The notes under the pieces were generated by a model. The model did no database searches, was not told the DNA's origin, and saw only the letters and a program-made list of their open reading frames with translations. A DNA stretch of 64,000 nt from positions 744,001-808,000 of the forward strand of contig JAFLBV010000002.1 in NCBI GenBank assembly GCA_017302895.1, written 5' to 3'. Of the stretch, positions 36,768 through 45,923 are shown in pieces. The position numbers and the translations under genes are program-made. This DNA is from Ignavibacteria bacterium (GTDB lineage: Bacteria > Bacteroidota > Ignavibacteria > Ignavibacteriales > Ignavibacteriaceae). How positions within the stretch are numbered: the first letter of the stretch is position 1; the number at the start of each line of letters is the position of its first letter.

Positions 36768-37493
36768 CTATTTGTTACTAATTATTATAAATGTGTAATT
36801 GTCAGTTGCACCGTTTGCTTCGACAAGATTCGATATTCTCACATCCATCTCCGAGAGATCCTCCATAGATAGAATGTCGATGATGTCATCTCTGGAAATC
36901 ATGCCACTGACTCCGTCGGTGCAAAGGAGAAATTTTAGTTCGTCTGATGAGTCAAGGGCCATCTTACCGGTCTCAATTTCGATCTCATCCTTCTCACCCA
37001 CCGCGCGAGTGATAATATTTTTAAAAGGATGTTTTTCAGCGGTTTGCGGAGTAATGATACCTTTGTCAACCATGTTCTGCACCAGCGAATGGTCTTTGGT
37101 CAGTTGCTGCAACTCCCCGTTAAAAAAGAAATATATTCTCGAATCACCGGCGTGTGCCCAATAAGCGCCGTTTTTATCGAGATAAAGAACAACAACAGTA
37201 GTCGCCATTCCTTTTAGTTCAATATCCCGTGAGGCAGCCTCAGTAATCCTGTCATTTGCATGCCTTATTCCTGCACTCAAACGATCCAAAGGATGACTCC
37301 CGGTTGATTCCATGAATGCTTCAATTATTGAATCAACTGCAATCCGCGATGCTGTCTCGCCACCATTATTTCCACCCACCCCATCACAAACGACGGCGAG
37401 AAATCCGTCTTCTGTTTGAAGTGTGTCTGCGTGGTCCTGGTTGGTCTCGCGAACAAGTCCACACTTTGATTCACAAATGTAATTTATATTCAT
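36768..37493 (-). CDS. PP2C-family protein phosphatase
   Basis: A 241-residue metal-dependent phosphatase: VCDGVGGNNGGETAS (metal Asp and Gly), AHAGDSRIYFF, LLCTDGVSGMI and a late TDNYTFIII block with the last metal Asp. It removes phosphates from Ser/Thr and is the natural partner of the kinase 10 bp downstream. It begins an operon running through the kinase and MurA, with a good promoter candidate 35 bases upstream. Confidence 0.95.
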   Translation of the reverse strand: MNINYICESKCGLVRETNQDHADTLQTEDGFLAVVCDGVGGNNGGETASRIAVDSIIEAFMESTGSHPLDRLSAGIRHANDRITEAASRDIELKGMATTVVVLYLDKNGAYWAHAGDSRIYFFFNGELQQLTKDHSLVQNMVDKGIITPQTAEKHPFKNIITRAVGEKDEIEIETGKMALDSSDELKFLLCTDGVSGMISRDDIIDILSMEDLSEMDVRISNLVEANGATDNYTFIIISNK

Positions 37494-37527
37494 AAAGGAA
37501 ACTTCCGGGTACTTGTATTCAATTTTC

Positions 37528-37558
37528 CAAAAATTGCTAAACTGTAAAATTCCACAAA
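37528..37558 (-). promoter_or_regulatory. Bacteroidota-type promoter for phosphatase-kinase-murA
   Basis: On the minus strand TTTG (37558-37555), a 19-base spacer and AATTTTTG (37535-37528). This is the Bacteroidota primary sigma pattern TTTG-N19-TAnnTTTG with one mismatch (A for T at the first base of the second box). It ends 34 bases before the start of the phosphatase gene. Confidence 0.5.
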
Positions 37559-37585
37559 CAAATTAATTAAAATTCAGGGTATTAA

Positions 37586-38695
37586 TCAAATATGAATTAC
37601 TAATATATTGCCATTATCACATCCGATGAAAAGTAATCCACCATTATAGAGAATTTCTGTCCGGATTCTCCCCCCGGTTTGCATCTCCTGAAGTGGTTTC
37701 ATCTTTTCTTTATCGAGAAGTATAATTTTACCATCTGCAGCAGCGATGATAATTCTTGACTTAGTCGCAAATGCTTTCAGGTCAATCATTCCCCCTGAAT
37801 CAAATGTTGCCCTGACATCGCCCGTCTTCAGGCTTATCCTGTAAACTTTCCCGGCAAGGTCACCAACAATAACCTCTCCCCCTGAAATCAGGGGAACAGC
37901 CTCTATCTTCGCCGTTTTCACACTCCAAAACTCATACCCCTCTCTGCCGGCAAGTTTTATACCCCCGCTCTCAAATGCAACGAGGTAATTGTCGCCCACG
38001 GGATAAAATGCGGTCACCACATCTTTGGTACCGCAATTAAAATAGTTAATCTCCATTGAAGTGGTGCTGATTTCGCATATTTCGCCTGTTGTCAGTCCTG
38101 CAACTATCTTGCCGGGGAATTGCAATACGACAGAGGAGATGCTCCCCTTAATCTCAAGTTGCTTTATTAAGGTAGCACTGCTGTCGAGGAAGAAAACCCC
38201 ATTATCTGCAACTGTCACTATCAAACCATCAGCATCAAAAAGTGCCCCGTTTCCAATTGCCGGTAATTTTTTGTCAAATTCCTCTTTCCCTTTTAATATA
38301 TCGTATTTAGCGAACTGAAAAGCGGGATTTTGTTTTTTCTTGTATAAATAATACATCTGATTACCCCGAAAAACAGGTGCCGAAACAATGGTTGTATTTC
38401 TCGTGGAGGCATAACCATTCTCTTCAAATTTATCGGGTTCAAAAGCATAAATTCGTCCGCTGTATTCGGCTGCAAACAGAAAACCCTTGTGAAAGTTCAG
38501 TGAATTCCGGAAAAAATTACCGTTCGCTTCGAGAACCGTAACCACTCTTAAAGAATCGGGGTCAACGATTGTTTTGGAATCCTCTTCCGGCAAAGTGATC
38601 TCCCTCTTCAAAGTAATGGAAGAGTAACAGCCTGTAGCAAGGAAAAATGAGCTTACGACGAAGAAAAGTGACAAAAACTTTTTCAAAAATCCCAC
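37586..38695 (-). CDS. PQQ-like propeller lipoprotein (BamB-like)
   Basis: A 369-residue lipoprotein (signal ending LATGC, Cys23). The body has repeated strands of the W/Y-A-x-x-x-x-GxIYA type (AEYSGRIYAFEP, VGDLAGKVYRISLKTGDV, AAADGKIILLDKE, IGCDNGNILVIHI), a PQQ-repeat beta-propeller like that of BamB. It overlaps by 13 bp the end of a gene for an outer-membrane protein with an Omp85-like barrel, which supports a BamB-like or scaffold role at the outer membrane. No enzyme site is visible. Confidence 0.8.
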   Translation of the reverse strand: MGFLKKFLSLFFVVSSFFLATGCYSSITLKREITLPEEDSKTIVDPDSLRVVTVLEANGNFFRNSLNFHKGFLFAAEYSGRIYAFEPDKFEENGYASTRNTTIVSAPVFRGNQMYYLYKKKQNPAFQFAKYDILKGKEEFDKKLPAIGNGALFDADGLIVTVADNGVFFLDSSATLIKQLEIKGSISSVVLQFPGKIVAGLTTGEICEISTTSMEINYFNCGTKDVVTAFYPVGDNYLVAFESGGIKLAGREGYEFWSVKTAKIEAVPLISGGEVIVGDLAGKVYRISLKTGDVRATFDSGGMIDLKAFATKSRIIIAAADGKIILLDKEKMKPLQEMQTGGRIRTEILYNGGLLFIGCDNGNILVIHI

Positions 38696-41520
38696 CCAAA
38701 GAAAAACTGATAAAATAGCCCGTCCTGGAAGCGGCTGAAATTATTTTCAATCTTCTTGCCGATGTCGTATCGGAACAGAATCAGGTTGAACAGATTGAAA
38801 CGAAATCCAACTCCGACACTTCCGAGGGTTTCGGTGTAGGTTTTATCCCAGAGGGAACCCGCATCAAAAAAAAGTGCTCCGCGGATTCCTGAGAAACTCA
38901 GGCCTACGAACGGGAGTTGCAGAGCAATTCTGTCAATCAAAGGGAATCTCAGTTCAACTGATGTCATCCAAAATTTCTGTCCGCGTAAACCAAATCTCGG
39001 ATATCCCCTCAAATCCCAGCTCCCTCCCGCTATGTAACGGCGTGTGGTCGTCCCTTCATTCCAGTAAACAGAAGCTCGAAAGGCGAGACTTGTGGTGTAT
39101 AACAGCCTCTGATAATGTCTGTAATCCACTATTAAACTGTAAAAATTCTCATTTTTATATCTGATATCGTGGGTCATTCCAAGCTGAAATCTGAATCTCA
39201 TCCCATCAAGAGGACCGGAGGGTCCCCACAAGGCATTATCAAATACATAAGCAACGCTGTTGCTCAGGAGGAGTGATTTTGTGTCATTCCCAAAACCGAT
39301 GATATCCTTGTTTACATTAGCGAGTGAAAGTGAGGTCTCTAACCGGTCAAAAGAGGAAAGCGGATATTGCAACACGAAGTAAGACCCAAAACTTTTTTCG
39401 TAATAGTACTCATCGCTCTCACGCAGGTCATATCTCCTCCCGCGATAATTAAATATCCCGTAGCCCCAGTTCGTCCTGTTTTTTGAATTTAACCTGAAGA
39501 TATCCACATTAAAATTCTCAAGGAAATCAGATTGTGTCTCGGCAGTATTGAAAAGCAGCATAAAGAAACGGTCGTCACCTAAAAGATCACTCAATGAGAA
39601 AAGAGCTCCTCCTCTTGTACCAAAAACAGGGTCAGTCGAAATCTGACTTTGGGCGTAATCAAGGGTGTATTCCTCGGAATAATTAACAACTCCTTTTTTC
39701 GATTCTGCCGGCAGGATATCAAATTTCCCGGAATTTGTCACTTTACCGGAGTTAAGGGAGACAGTCGGCAGTTTGACTGTATCTTTTGCTTCAATGTTGA
39801 ATTTATAAATATCAAAACTCAATCTTTCAATCGATGTAAAGAATATTGAATTTCTGTAGATTGAAAATGGTGATTCGAGTCCTGTGTACAAGGCAGTGAC
39901 AGGTTTAAGAGAATCAGCAAACCTGCCCGATTTGATATCTATTGAGTAGAGATTGTAAACTCCATCGGCATCGTTTGCGGTAATAAGTTTTGTTTTATCG
40001 GCACTGAGCTTTGGATAGGCAAAATTTGAATTCGAGGAGGTAAGTCGGGTCAGATTTTCACCGGTATTTTTGACACTGAAAATATTGGAGAAAACCTTCG
40101 CTCCTTCAGTTGTTCTGTCGGATACAAATATTACCTCGTCCTCAATGATTCCCTCTGCGGGATAACGGTCATTAAAGTGGTCAGTGGTAAGCCGTATCAG
40201 GGTTCCGTTCGAAACCAGGCGGTAAATATCAGTGAATCCTTTTTTGTCAATACCCCTGAAAAGCAAATCCCCAGAGTTTGTAAAAGCAGGATCGGATATG
40301 GAAATGATGGAGTCCAAACGGAGCGTTTTAATTTTTTCTTTACCATTCAGATCAACGAAGTGTATTACATCACTTTCCTTTGATCTCGTGATGAAGGCCG
40401 CTGTCCCGTTTTTTGAAACAGCAAGTGACGGTTCAAAAAGATGAACAGACTCGAAATCCGCACCTCTTTCGGCAGTCAAAAGCCTTTCTCTTTTAATCTC
40501 TTTAGAAAACGATGAATCCATCTCTGAAATGTATAGTGATGAATAGCCGTCTTTGTTGGCGGTATAAACCAGATTGTACTTTTGCCTTGCAGTATCAATC
40601 CAGACAACGGGATCAAAATTGTATCCACCGGAGATTATTTTATTGGTTACCAGAGAGTTTGAAGAATGCGTATTCACCAACGGGAAATATCTCTTCCTTT
40701 CGGCTTCTGTCCACTCGGCATCAATCTCATCAATCGACTTGCCCAGCGTAATCGACATCACCTCGTCAAAATCTTCGGAAAGATGGAGGTTTTCAAGCAT
40801 GCGTATGATGTACCACTTGCCATACTTCTCATTTATAAATTCCATAAATGCCTGGCCAAACTTGTACATGATGAACGAGCCGTAAACAGCGTCAATATTC
40901 TTTAGACCTGTGAAGTAATTGTTAAGCAGTGCATCCCGCATTATCATGTTTGCCTGAGCATCAGGTCTTGTGGAGTAAAATTCCGCAAGCCCCTCAACGA
41001 ACCAGAGTGGAGGCAGGTTGGCCGAGGTCCATTTTCTGTCTTTATATAATCTGGTGACTTTCGAGGTCATGAATACATGAGTGAGTTCATGATTTATAAC
41101 ATGACGAAACTGCTCCATTGATCCAAGAAATGGAATTACCACCCTTCCTTTCAGAAATTCAAAAAAACCGCCCACTCCTTCAGGAATAAACCCCGGCGAA
41201 ACATTGGTCTGTTGAAACTGAATATGGGTATTGTAAAAAATTAAAGGGATGGGATGAGTAATTGTATGTGAAAATTCAACTTTCAGCCGGGACCAGGCAT
41301 CCTCAGCGATTCTGGCACCAATCTCTGCAACCGGAGCCATTTCGGCATTGTAATAAATGTCGAAATGCTCTGTCTTCATTATTCGCCAATCGAAATTTTC
41401 GTACTGAACCTTGTTTCGTCCAAAAAAATAGGATTGTGCGGGAATTATTGGAGCTAAAACCCAGAGAAGGAAAAAAACGGAGATGATAACTTTTTTGCTC
41501 AGGGAATCTCTCGAGTTCAT
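38683..41520 (-). CDS. Gluzincin, TolB-like propeller and Omp85/BamA-like barrel protein
   Basis: About 945 residues. A signal peptide (ends IIPAQS) is followed by a peptidase-MA-like domain with INHELTH (HELTH at 144-148) and the downstream glutamate in WFVEGLAEFYS. The middle has TolB/PD40-like propeller repeats (about 300-600), then an Omp85-type beta-barrel C-terminus (GTTTRRYIAGGSWDLRGYPRF and FFDAGSLWD near the end). The ATG at 41520 is preferred over an upstream TTG. Similar long proteins occur in Ignavibacteria and Gemmatimonadota, but their function is not established. Neighbours are the PQQ lipoprotein and the PTS genes. Confidence 0.83.
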   Translation of the reverse strand: MNSRDSLSKKVIISVFFLLWVLAPIIPAQSYFFGRNKVQYENFDWRIMKTEHFDIYYNAEMAPVAEIGARIAEDAWSRLKVEFSHTITHPIPLIFYNTHIQFQQTNVSPGFIPEGVGGFFEFLKGRVVIPFLGSMEQFRHVINHELTHVFMTSKVTRLYKDRKWTSANLPPLWFVEGLAEFYSTRPDAQANMIMRDALLNNYFTGLKNIDAVYGSFIMYKFGQAFMEFINEKYGKWYIIRMLENLHLSEDFDEVMSITLGKSIDEIDAEWTEAERKRYFPLVNTHSSNSLVTNKIISGGYNFDPVVWIDTARQKYNLVYTANKDGYSSLYISEMDSSFSKEIKRERLLTAERGADFESVHLFEPSLAVSKNGTAAFITRSKESDVIHFVDLNGKEKIKTLRLDSIISISDPAFTNSGDLLFRGIDKKGFTDIYRLVSNGTLIRLTTDHFNDRYPAEGIIEDEVIFVSDRTTEGAKVFSNIFSVKNTGENLTRLTSSNSNFAYPKLSADKTKLITANDADGVYNLYSIDIKSGRFADSLKPVTALYTGLESPFSIYRNSIFFTSIERLSFDIYKFNIEAKDTVKLPTVSLNSGKVTNSGKFDILPAESKKGVVNYSEEYTLDYAQSQISTDPVFGTRGGALFSLSDLLGDDRFFMLLFNTAETQSDFLENFNVDIFRLNSKNRTNWGYGIFNYRGRRYDLRESDEYYYEKSFGSYFVLQYPLSSFDRLETSLSLANVNKDIIGFGNDTKSLLLSNSVAYVFDNALWGPSGPLDGMRFRFQLGMTHDIRYKNENFYSLIVDYRHYQRLLYTTSLAFRASVYWNEGTTTRRYIAGGSWDLRGYPRFGLRGQKFWMTSVELRFPLIDRIALQLPFVGLSFSGIRGALFFDAGSLWDKTYTETLGSVGVGFRFNLFNLILFRYDIGKKIENNFSRFQDGLFYQFFFGWDF

Positions 41521-41577
41521 TATCAAAAAAAATGGGGAGACAGTCCACCGCCTGATCAATCGGTCAGTGAACTGTAT

Positions 41578-43344
41578 TTAAATTAAGTGCCGTGTCCTTT
41601 GAATATTAAACTCATCAAAGAATATCTGGATTTTTTCCAGTACATCTTCTTCACAAGGACATTTGATACATTCTTCAGCCAGTTCCTTTGCCCTTGCATA
41701 ACTGAAGGATCTGATTGTTCTCTTTATTGACGGAGCTGCTGCCGGAGATACTGACAGCGATGTGATGCCCAGCCCGACAAGCAGTGGCACTGCAAGAGTA
41801 TCTGCCGCCATTTCACCGCAGATGCTAATACTTATATTAAACTCCTTGCAGTCTTCCATTATATATCCGAGAGTTCTGATAACCGCAGGATGAAACTCCT
41901 GATACAGATCAGCGACAAGATCATTCCCTCTGTCGACTGCCATCATGTATTGAATCAGATCATTGGTGCCGATGCTGAAAAAATCGCTCTCAGGGGCGAG
42001 TTGCGAAGCAAGAACTGCAGCGGAAGGTACCTCTATCATGATACCAAGCTGAAATGCATCGGAAAATCTTTTTCCAGCTGCTGTCAGTTCGACCTTGCAT
42101 TCCTCAATCAACTTTTTGGTCTCCCTTATTTCCTTTATCGTGGAGACCATAGGAAGCATAAACCGGATATTTTTGTTTATTGATGAACGCAAAATTGCTT
42201 TAATCTGCTGTTTGAAGAGATCTTTGTTATCGAGCAGAAATCGAATGCCTCTCAATCCCAGAAACGGATTCCTCTCCGAAGGATGGAAAAGTCTGGTTTT
42301 GTCCCCGCCAAGATCGAACGCCCGGATAGTCACCGGCTCAGGATAAATCCTCGCCGAGAGATCTGTATAAATGCGGGTCTGGGTTTCTTCATCAGGAAAT
42401 TCACCAAGCTCTTCTATCAGTTGCTCTGTCCGGTAGAGACCAATACCTTTGGTACCACTCGAGGCCAGTTTCTCTATTTCCCCCGACACATCAACATTCG
42501 CCTGAAGTTCAATTTCAACTCCATCCAAAGTAACCGAAGGAAGATCCACAAGTTCTTTCATCCCCTCATTGACAGCATTCAAGTGGTCTATCTTTGACCG
42601 GAAGAAATCTATCTGCTCTTCTGTGGGATTTATAAAGACATAGCCGTAAAAACCGTCAACAATAAGTTCAGTATCCCCCTCGACTATTTCCAAAACTTTT
42701 GGGACACCGAGTACTGCAGGAATGCTTAAAGATCTGGCGATAATTGCTGCGTGAGATGTCAATCCACCGTGTTCAGTAATATAGCCTTTCACATCATTTC
42801 TCGAAAAGAGAATTGTATCAGCCGGCGTAAGTGATTCGCTGACCACTATTGTTCCCGGTACAATCTGCGACGACCATCTCTCCTTTTTCAGGTTCCGGAT
42901 GATTCTGTCTCTGATATCCTCGATATCATTTGCCCGTTCCTTCATGTAAACATCTTCTGTGTCGTACATGATGGCAGTCAGTTTGTTAAACTCTTCTTTT
43001 ACAATACTCTCCGGTTCCCTTTTTTCTGCAACTATTCTATCCTGAATAACTCCGACAAGATCAGGGTCTTCCAGAATGAGTAACTGAGCCTCAAATATTG
43101 CAGCCCTTTGCTCCCCCATTTTTTCTTTTGCCACTTTGAAAATTTTATCAAGCTCTTTTCTCGATCTTTCGAGTGCCTCATTGAAAGCTGCAACGGCTTC
43201 TTCAATGTCCTCAATTTGACCATCCTTGATTACAATCGCCTCTTTTGAGTAGACATATGATTTGCCGATGTACAGTCCGGGTGCAGCCGGAATGCCCTTC
43301 AACCAGTTGAACGAGCTGCTCAGCAGCAAATCATATCCTTTCAT
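41578..43344 (-). CDS. ptsI: PTS Enzyme I (PEP-protein phosphotransferase)
   Basis: A 588-residue Enzyme I of full length. The phosphohistidine motif GGLTSHAAIIARSL lies about residue 190. The PEP-binding TIM barrel has FDLGGDK, RNPFLGLRGIR and CGEMAAD, with the essential Cys near 505. It autophosphorylates from PEP and passes phosphate to HPr. The start overlaps the stop of HPr by 4 bp. No Enzyme II is visible in the window. The pair may serve regulation or a nitrogen-type PTS; HPr Ser46 suggests a regulatory role. Confidence 0.95.
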   Translation of the reverse strand: MKGYDLLLSSSFNWLKGIPAAPGLYIGKSYVYSKEAIVIKDGQIEDIEEAVAAFNEALERSRKELDKIFKVAKEKMGEQRAAIFEAQLLILEDPDLVGVIQDRIVAEKREPESIVKEEFNKLTAIMYDTEDVYMKERANDIEDIRDRIIRNLKKERWSSQIVPGTIVVSESLTPADTILFSRNDVKGYITEHGGLTSHAAIIARSLSIPAVLGVPKVLEIVEGDTELIVDGFYGYVFINPTEEQIDFFRSKIDHLNAVNEGMKELVDLPSVTLDGVEIELQANVDVSGEIEKLASSGTKGIGLYRTEQLIEELGEFPDEETQTRIYTDLSARIYPEPVTIRAFDLGGDKTRLFHPSERNPFLGLRGIRFLLDNKDLFKQQIKAILRSSINKNIRFMLPMVSTIKEIRETKKLIEECKVELTAAGKRFSDAFQLGIMIEVPSAAVLASQLAPESDFFSIGTNDLIQYMMAVDRGNDLVADLYQEFHPAVIRTLGYIMEDCKEFNISISICGEMAADTLAVPLLVGLGITSLSVSPAAAPSIKRTIRSFSYARAKELAEECIKCPCEEDVLEKIQIFFDEFNIQRTRHLI

Positions 43345-43607
43345 AGCTCTTCGAATCCTCTCTCGAAAAATGTACAGACTTCTTCCGACATGTTGGTTTC
43401 ATCCACACCTTCAAAATCAAGATCAAGTTCACTCCCCTGAGCTGCTGCCAGAGTCATTACTCCGATGATGCTTTTCCCGTTAATTTTGTATCCGTCTTTC
43501 GAGATGTAAAACTGTGATTTGTATTTTGAAGCAATCTTTACAATCATTGCTGCCGGTCTTGTGTGCAAACCGGCTCTGTTAACAATTTTCACTCTTTTTT
43601 TTATCAT
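43341..43607 (-). CDS. ptsH: HPr phosphocarrier
   Basis: An 88-residue HPr. The active histidine is His15 in RAGLHTRPAA. The regulatory serine is Ser46 in NGKSIIGVMTLA, the site used by HPr kinase/phosphorylase in other bacteria, so Ser phosphorylation is possible. No HPr kinase gene is in the window. It overlaps Enzyme I and follows a polyprenyl synthase gene by 9 bp. Confidence 0.96.
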   Translation of the reverse strand: MIKKRVKIVNRAGLHTRPAAMIVKIASKYKSQFYISKDGYKINGKSIIGVMTLAAAQGSELDLDFEGVDETNMSEEVCTFFERGFEEL

Positions 43608-43616
43608 TAGAACAGC

Positions 43617-44594
43617 CTATTTAGTCCTGTTAAGCAATGAATTCGCCAGGGATGTAAACAATTCGATATATTCCTGATTCTTTAAAACCGACAGTTGCCC
43701 AAGCGCTTCAAAAGTGAGTTTCTCAACTTCGTTCCGGGCATCCTCAAGCACCCCAAGTCTTTCAAAAAGATCGCGGTAAAATCCGATTTCATCAGGTTTG
43801 GCACCTTTGTTTATTGCTATCTTTTCGAGGGCCAAACGATCCTCACCACTGCTTTTCTCGAGAGCCTTCAAGAAGAGGAATGTCTTTTTCCCTTCAAGAA
43901 GATCGCCACCAACCGGTTTTCCAAGAGCTGAGGTGTCGGCTGTGATATCGAGCAGATCATCCTGAATCTGGAAGGCCAGACCAACAAGAAATCCATAGTT
44001 TGCAAGTGCATCCACTTCAGCATCACTTCCACCGCCAAGTATGGCACCCACTGCACAACACATTTTTGAGAGTGCCGCAGTTTTTTTGCCGATCATTTCA
44101 AGATACTCATCGAGCGATACAAACTCCCGGAGCTCGAAATCCTTGTCGAGACTTTGACCTTCACAAACCTCTATAAGCCCTCTCGTAAAATGTTCAACCG
44201 CTTTCGCATTCCCCTTCAGGTCTTTCTGAAGATACTCATAAGCGGCAGCAAGAAGTACATCTCCCGTTAGAATTGCGGTACTCAAGTCGTACTTAATGTG
44301 AAGTGTAGGCATCCCTCTTCTTTTATCGGAGTTATCCATAATGTCGTCGTGGACGAGAGTAAAATTGTGCAACATCTCAACAGCGAGTGAGGCGTGCAAC
44401 ACCTCTTCAAACGAACCACCTACCGCCCGAGCGGAAAACACAACAAGAACGGGACGAATCCTCTTTCCCGGGCTGTCCATAATATAATCTGCAGGAGCAT
44501 AGAGAGACAAGGGCTCCCTGTTTTTCATTACCAGAGAAAGCTCTTTGTCGATTCTCTCTTTTACTTCTCCGTAGAGTTTCTTAAAATCATCCAT
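43617..44594 (-). CDS. Trans-polyprenyl diphosphate synthase
   Basis: A 325-residue class I prenyltransferase. The first Asp-rich motif VHDDIMDN (DDxxD) is about residue 85 and the second in FQIQDDLLDITAD about 210, with GKRIRP and GKKT for diphosphate binding. It condenses IPP with allylic diphosphates in the cytosol. The chain length (FPP, GGPP or longer) is not decided by the motifs I can see. It lies 3 bp after the type 2 IPP isomerase, so isoprenoid steps are paired. Confidence 0.92.
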   Translation of the reverse strand: MDDFKKLYGEVKERIDKELSLVMKNREPLSLYAPADYIMDSPGKRIRPVLVVFSARAVGGSFEEVLHASLAVEMLHNFTLVHDDIMDNSDKRRGMPTLHIKYDLSTAILTGDVLLAAAYEYLQKDLKGNAKAVEHFTRGLIEVCEGQSLDKDFELREFVSLDEYLEMIGKKTAALSKMCCAVGAILGGGSDAEVDALANYGFLVGLAFQIQDDLLDITADTSALGKPVGGDLLEGKKTFLFLKALEKSSGEDRLALEKIAINKGAKPDEIGFYRDLFERLGVLEDARNEVEKLTFEALGQLSVLKNQEYIELFTSLANSLLNRTK

Positions 44595-44597
44595 TTA

Positions 44598-45641
44598 TCA
44601 GATCAATTCCTGTTTCTTCTTAATTTTTGACATTCTCAATTCTTCCAGTGTCGGGGAACCGGTAAGGAACATTACTTTTGTCACTGTGTCGAACCAGTCC
44701 CTGACCAGATTTACCACACCATCCTCTCCGTTCTCCAATAATTCCTTCAGGATTCTTCTCGCAGAAGCGGTAAAATCAGCACCGAGTGCAAGAGCCTTCG
44801 CCACTTCCATACCGGAGTTGATACCTCCCGAAGCTGCCAGTTTGAAATTATATTGCCATCTGAGTTCGTTAATGACTCTGACACAATAGCTGGTTGGCAA
44901 TCCCCAATCCCAAAAATCGTGGCTGTTGTCTCCACCGTTCCTCAAAATCTCAACTCCGCTCCACGATGTACCCCCCGCGCCGGCAACATCCACCATGTCA
45001 ACCCCCACCCAAAACAGTTCGTCTGCAGCCCTGTCGTCAATACCCGACCCTACTTCCTTCACAATCAGAGGGATTTCCATCTCTTTTTTGATTGCAGATA
45101 GTGCGGTTAGAAGTCCTTTAAATTTCGTCTCTCCACCCTTTTGGAACAATTCCTGAGCCGGATTCAGATGCACAGTAAGAGCATTTATATGAGATATTTT
45201 TATCAGTCTTTGAAGTTTTTTGATTATACCGGGTTCAACAATCTGTGCAGCCCCAATATTTCCAAGCAACGGTATTTCACCGGCAGCTTCCCTTACCTTG
45301 TCAAAATGCTCATTGAAGTTGTTGCTTTCAAGAGCATATCTTTGACTGCCAAGCCCGAGAGGGATGTTTAATTCTCTGGCAGCTTTAGCAAGTTTTAAAT
45401 TTATGTTTACGGTTTCGTCTGTTCCGCCGGTCATGCAGGAGATGTAGAATGGATAATCTGTCTGATATCCAAAGAAGTCACTGTTCAATCGAATCTCATC
45501 AGGATCGACCTCGGTCAGAGCATTATGAATGAAACCATAGTGCTCGAAACCCGCAGTTACATTTCTAAATGTTACTGCATCGGATGCACACAGTTCAAGA
45601 TGCTCTTTTTTTCTCTTTAACAGTTCGTTATCGTCAGACAT
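44598..45641 (-). CDS. fni: Type 2 isopentenyl-diphosphate isomerase
   Basis: A 347-residue FMN-dependent Fni/Idi-2. It has a RKKEHLELC start, CMTGGTDE, GLGSQRYAL, the LIVKEVGSGI block and the TIM-barrel FMN site AGAGGTSWSGVE and AASGGINSGMEVAKALALGAD. It converts IPP to DMAPP and needs reduced flavin and NADPH. It heads an operon with the polyprenyl synthase, HPr and Enzyme I. The gap upstream (282 bp) carries a hairpin-rich region on the opposite strand. Confidence 0.95.
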   Translation of the reverse strand: MSDDNELLKRKKEHLELCASDAVTFRNVTAGFEHYGFIHNALTEVDPDEIRLNSDFFGYQTDYPFYISCMTGGTDETVNINLKLAKAARELNIPLGLGSQRYALESNNFNEHFDKVREAAGEIPLLGNIGAAQIVEPGIIKKLQRLIKISHINALTVHLNPAQELFQKGGETKFKGLLTALSAIKKEMEIPLIVKEVGSGIDDRAADELFWVGVDMVDVAGAGGTSWSGVEILRNGGDNSHDFWDWGLPTSYCVRVINELRWQYNFKLAASGGINSGMEVAKALALGADFTASARRILKELLENGEDGVVNLVRDWFDTVTKVMFLTGSPTLEELRMSKIKKKQELI

Positions 45642-45761
45642 TCAATATTAAATTTCTTTTGCTAAAATATTAAAATAATCATTTTTCTTCAAAAAATTTA
45701 AGGTTTTCCAAGTCGTGGAACCAAAATGATGCACAAAAAGTAAAAAACACAGAGGGATTGG

Positions 45762-45865
45762 TAACCGTCATCAACCGGGTACCGGTTCTTCTGTCTAAAT
45801 AACCTTTTTCAGGTTAGACTCAGGCGTCTTCTAAGGCTGTCTCCCGCAACAGACAGCCTTTTTTT
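45762..45865 (+). ncRNA. Candidate structured RNA with three hairpins
   Basis: Three local stems follow each other on the plus strand: AACCGG-GTA-CCGGTT (45773-45787); GTCT..AACCT-TTTTC-AGGTT-AGAC (45793-45819); and the terminator AAGGCTGTCT-cccgcaac-AGACAGCCTT (45833-45860) with a T tail. No coding frame fits. It may be a small RNA or a leader with attenuation for the zinc-ribbon gene 58 bases on. The 5' end is unknown and I recognise no Rfam family. Confidence 0.45.
45833..45865 (+). terminator. Strong intrinsic terminator before the small zinc-ribbon gene
   Basis: A perfect 10-bp stem (AAGGCTGTCT with AGACAGCCTT) and 8-base loop, then seven T. It is oriented to stop plus-strand transcripts, yet no plus-strand gene lies upstream, which implies a non-coding transcript or attenuator. 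Confidence 0.9.
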
Positions 45866-45891
45866 ATACTGAAAATTTGGACTCAATCCCT

Positions 45892-45899
45892 TATCTTTG
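45892..45899 (+). promoter_or_regulatory. Possible -7 box for the small zinc-ribbon gene
   Basis: TATCTTTG matches TAnnTTTG and lies 24 bases before the ATG, after the terminator, so the gene may have its own promoter separate from the upstream RNA. The expected TTTG 19 bases before is poor (ctga). Confidence 0.35.
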
Positions 45900-45923
45900 T
45901 AGTATAATTAACGATTTAGTCTG

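Noticed and set aside
37494..37585. tRNA or other RNA gene in the gap
   Set aside because: No cloverleaf or stem-rich structure; the gap is explained by a promoter and the end of the next gene.
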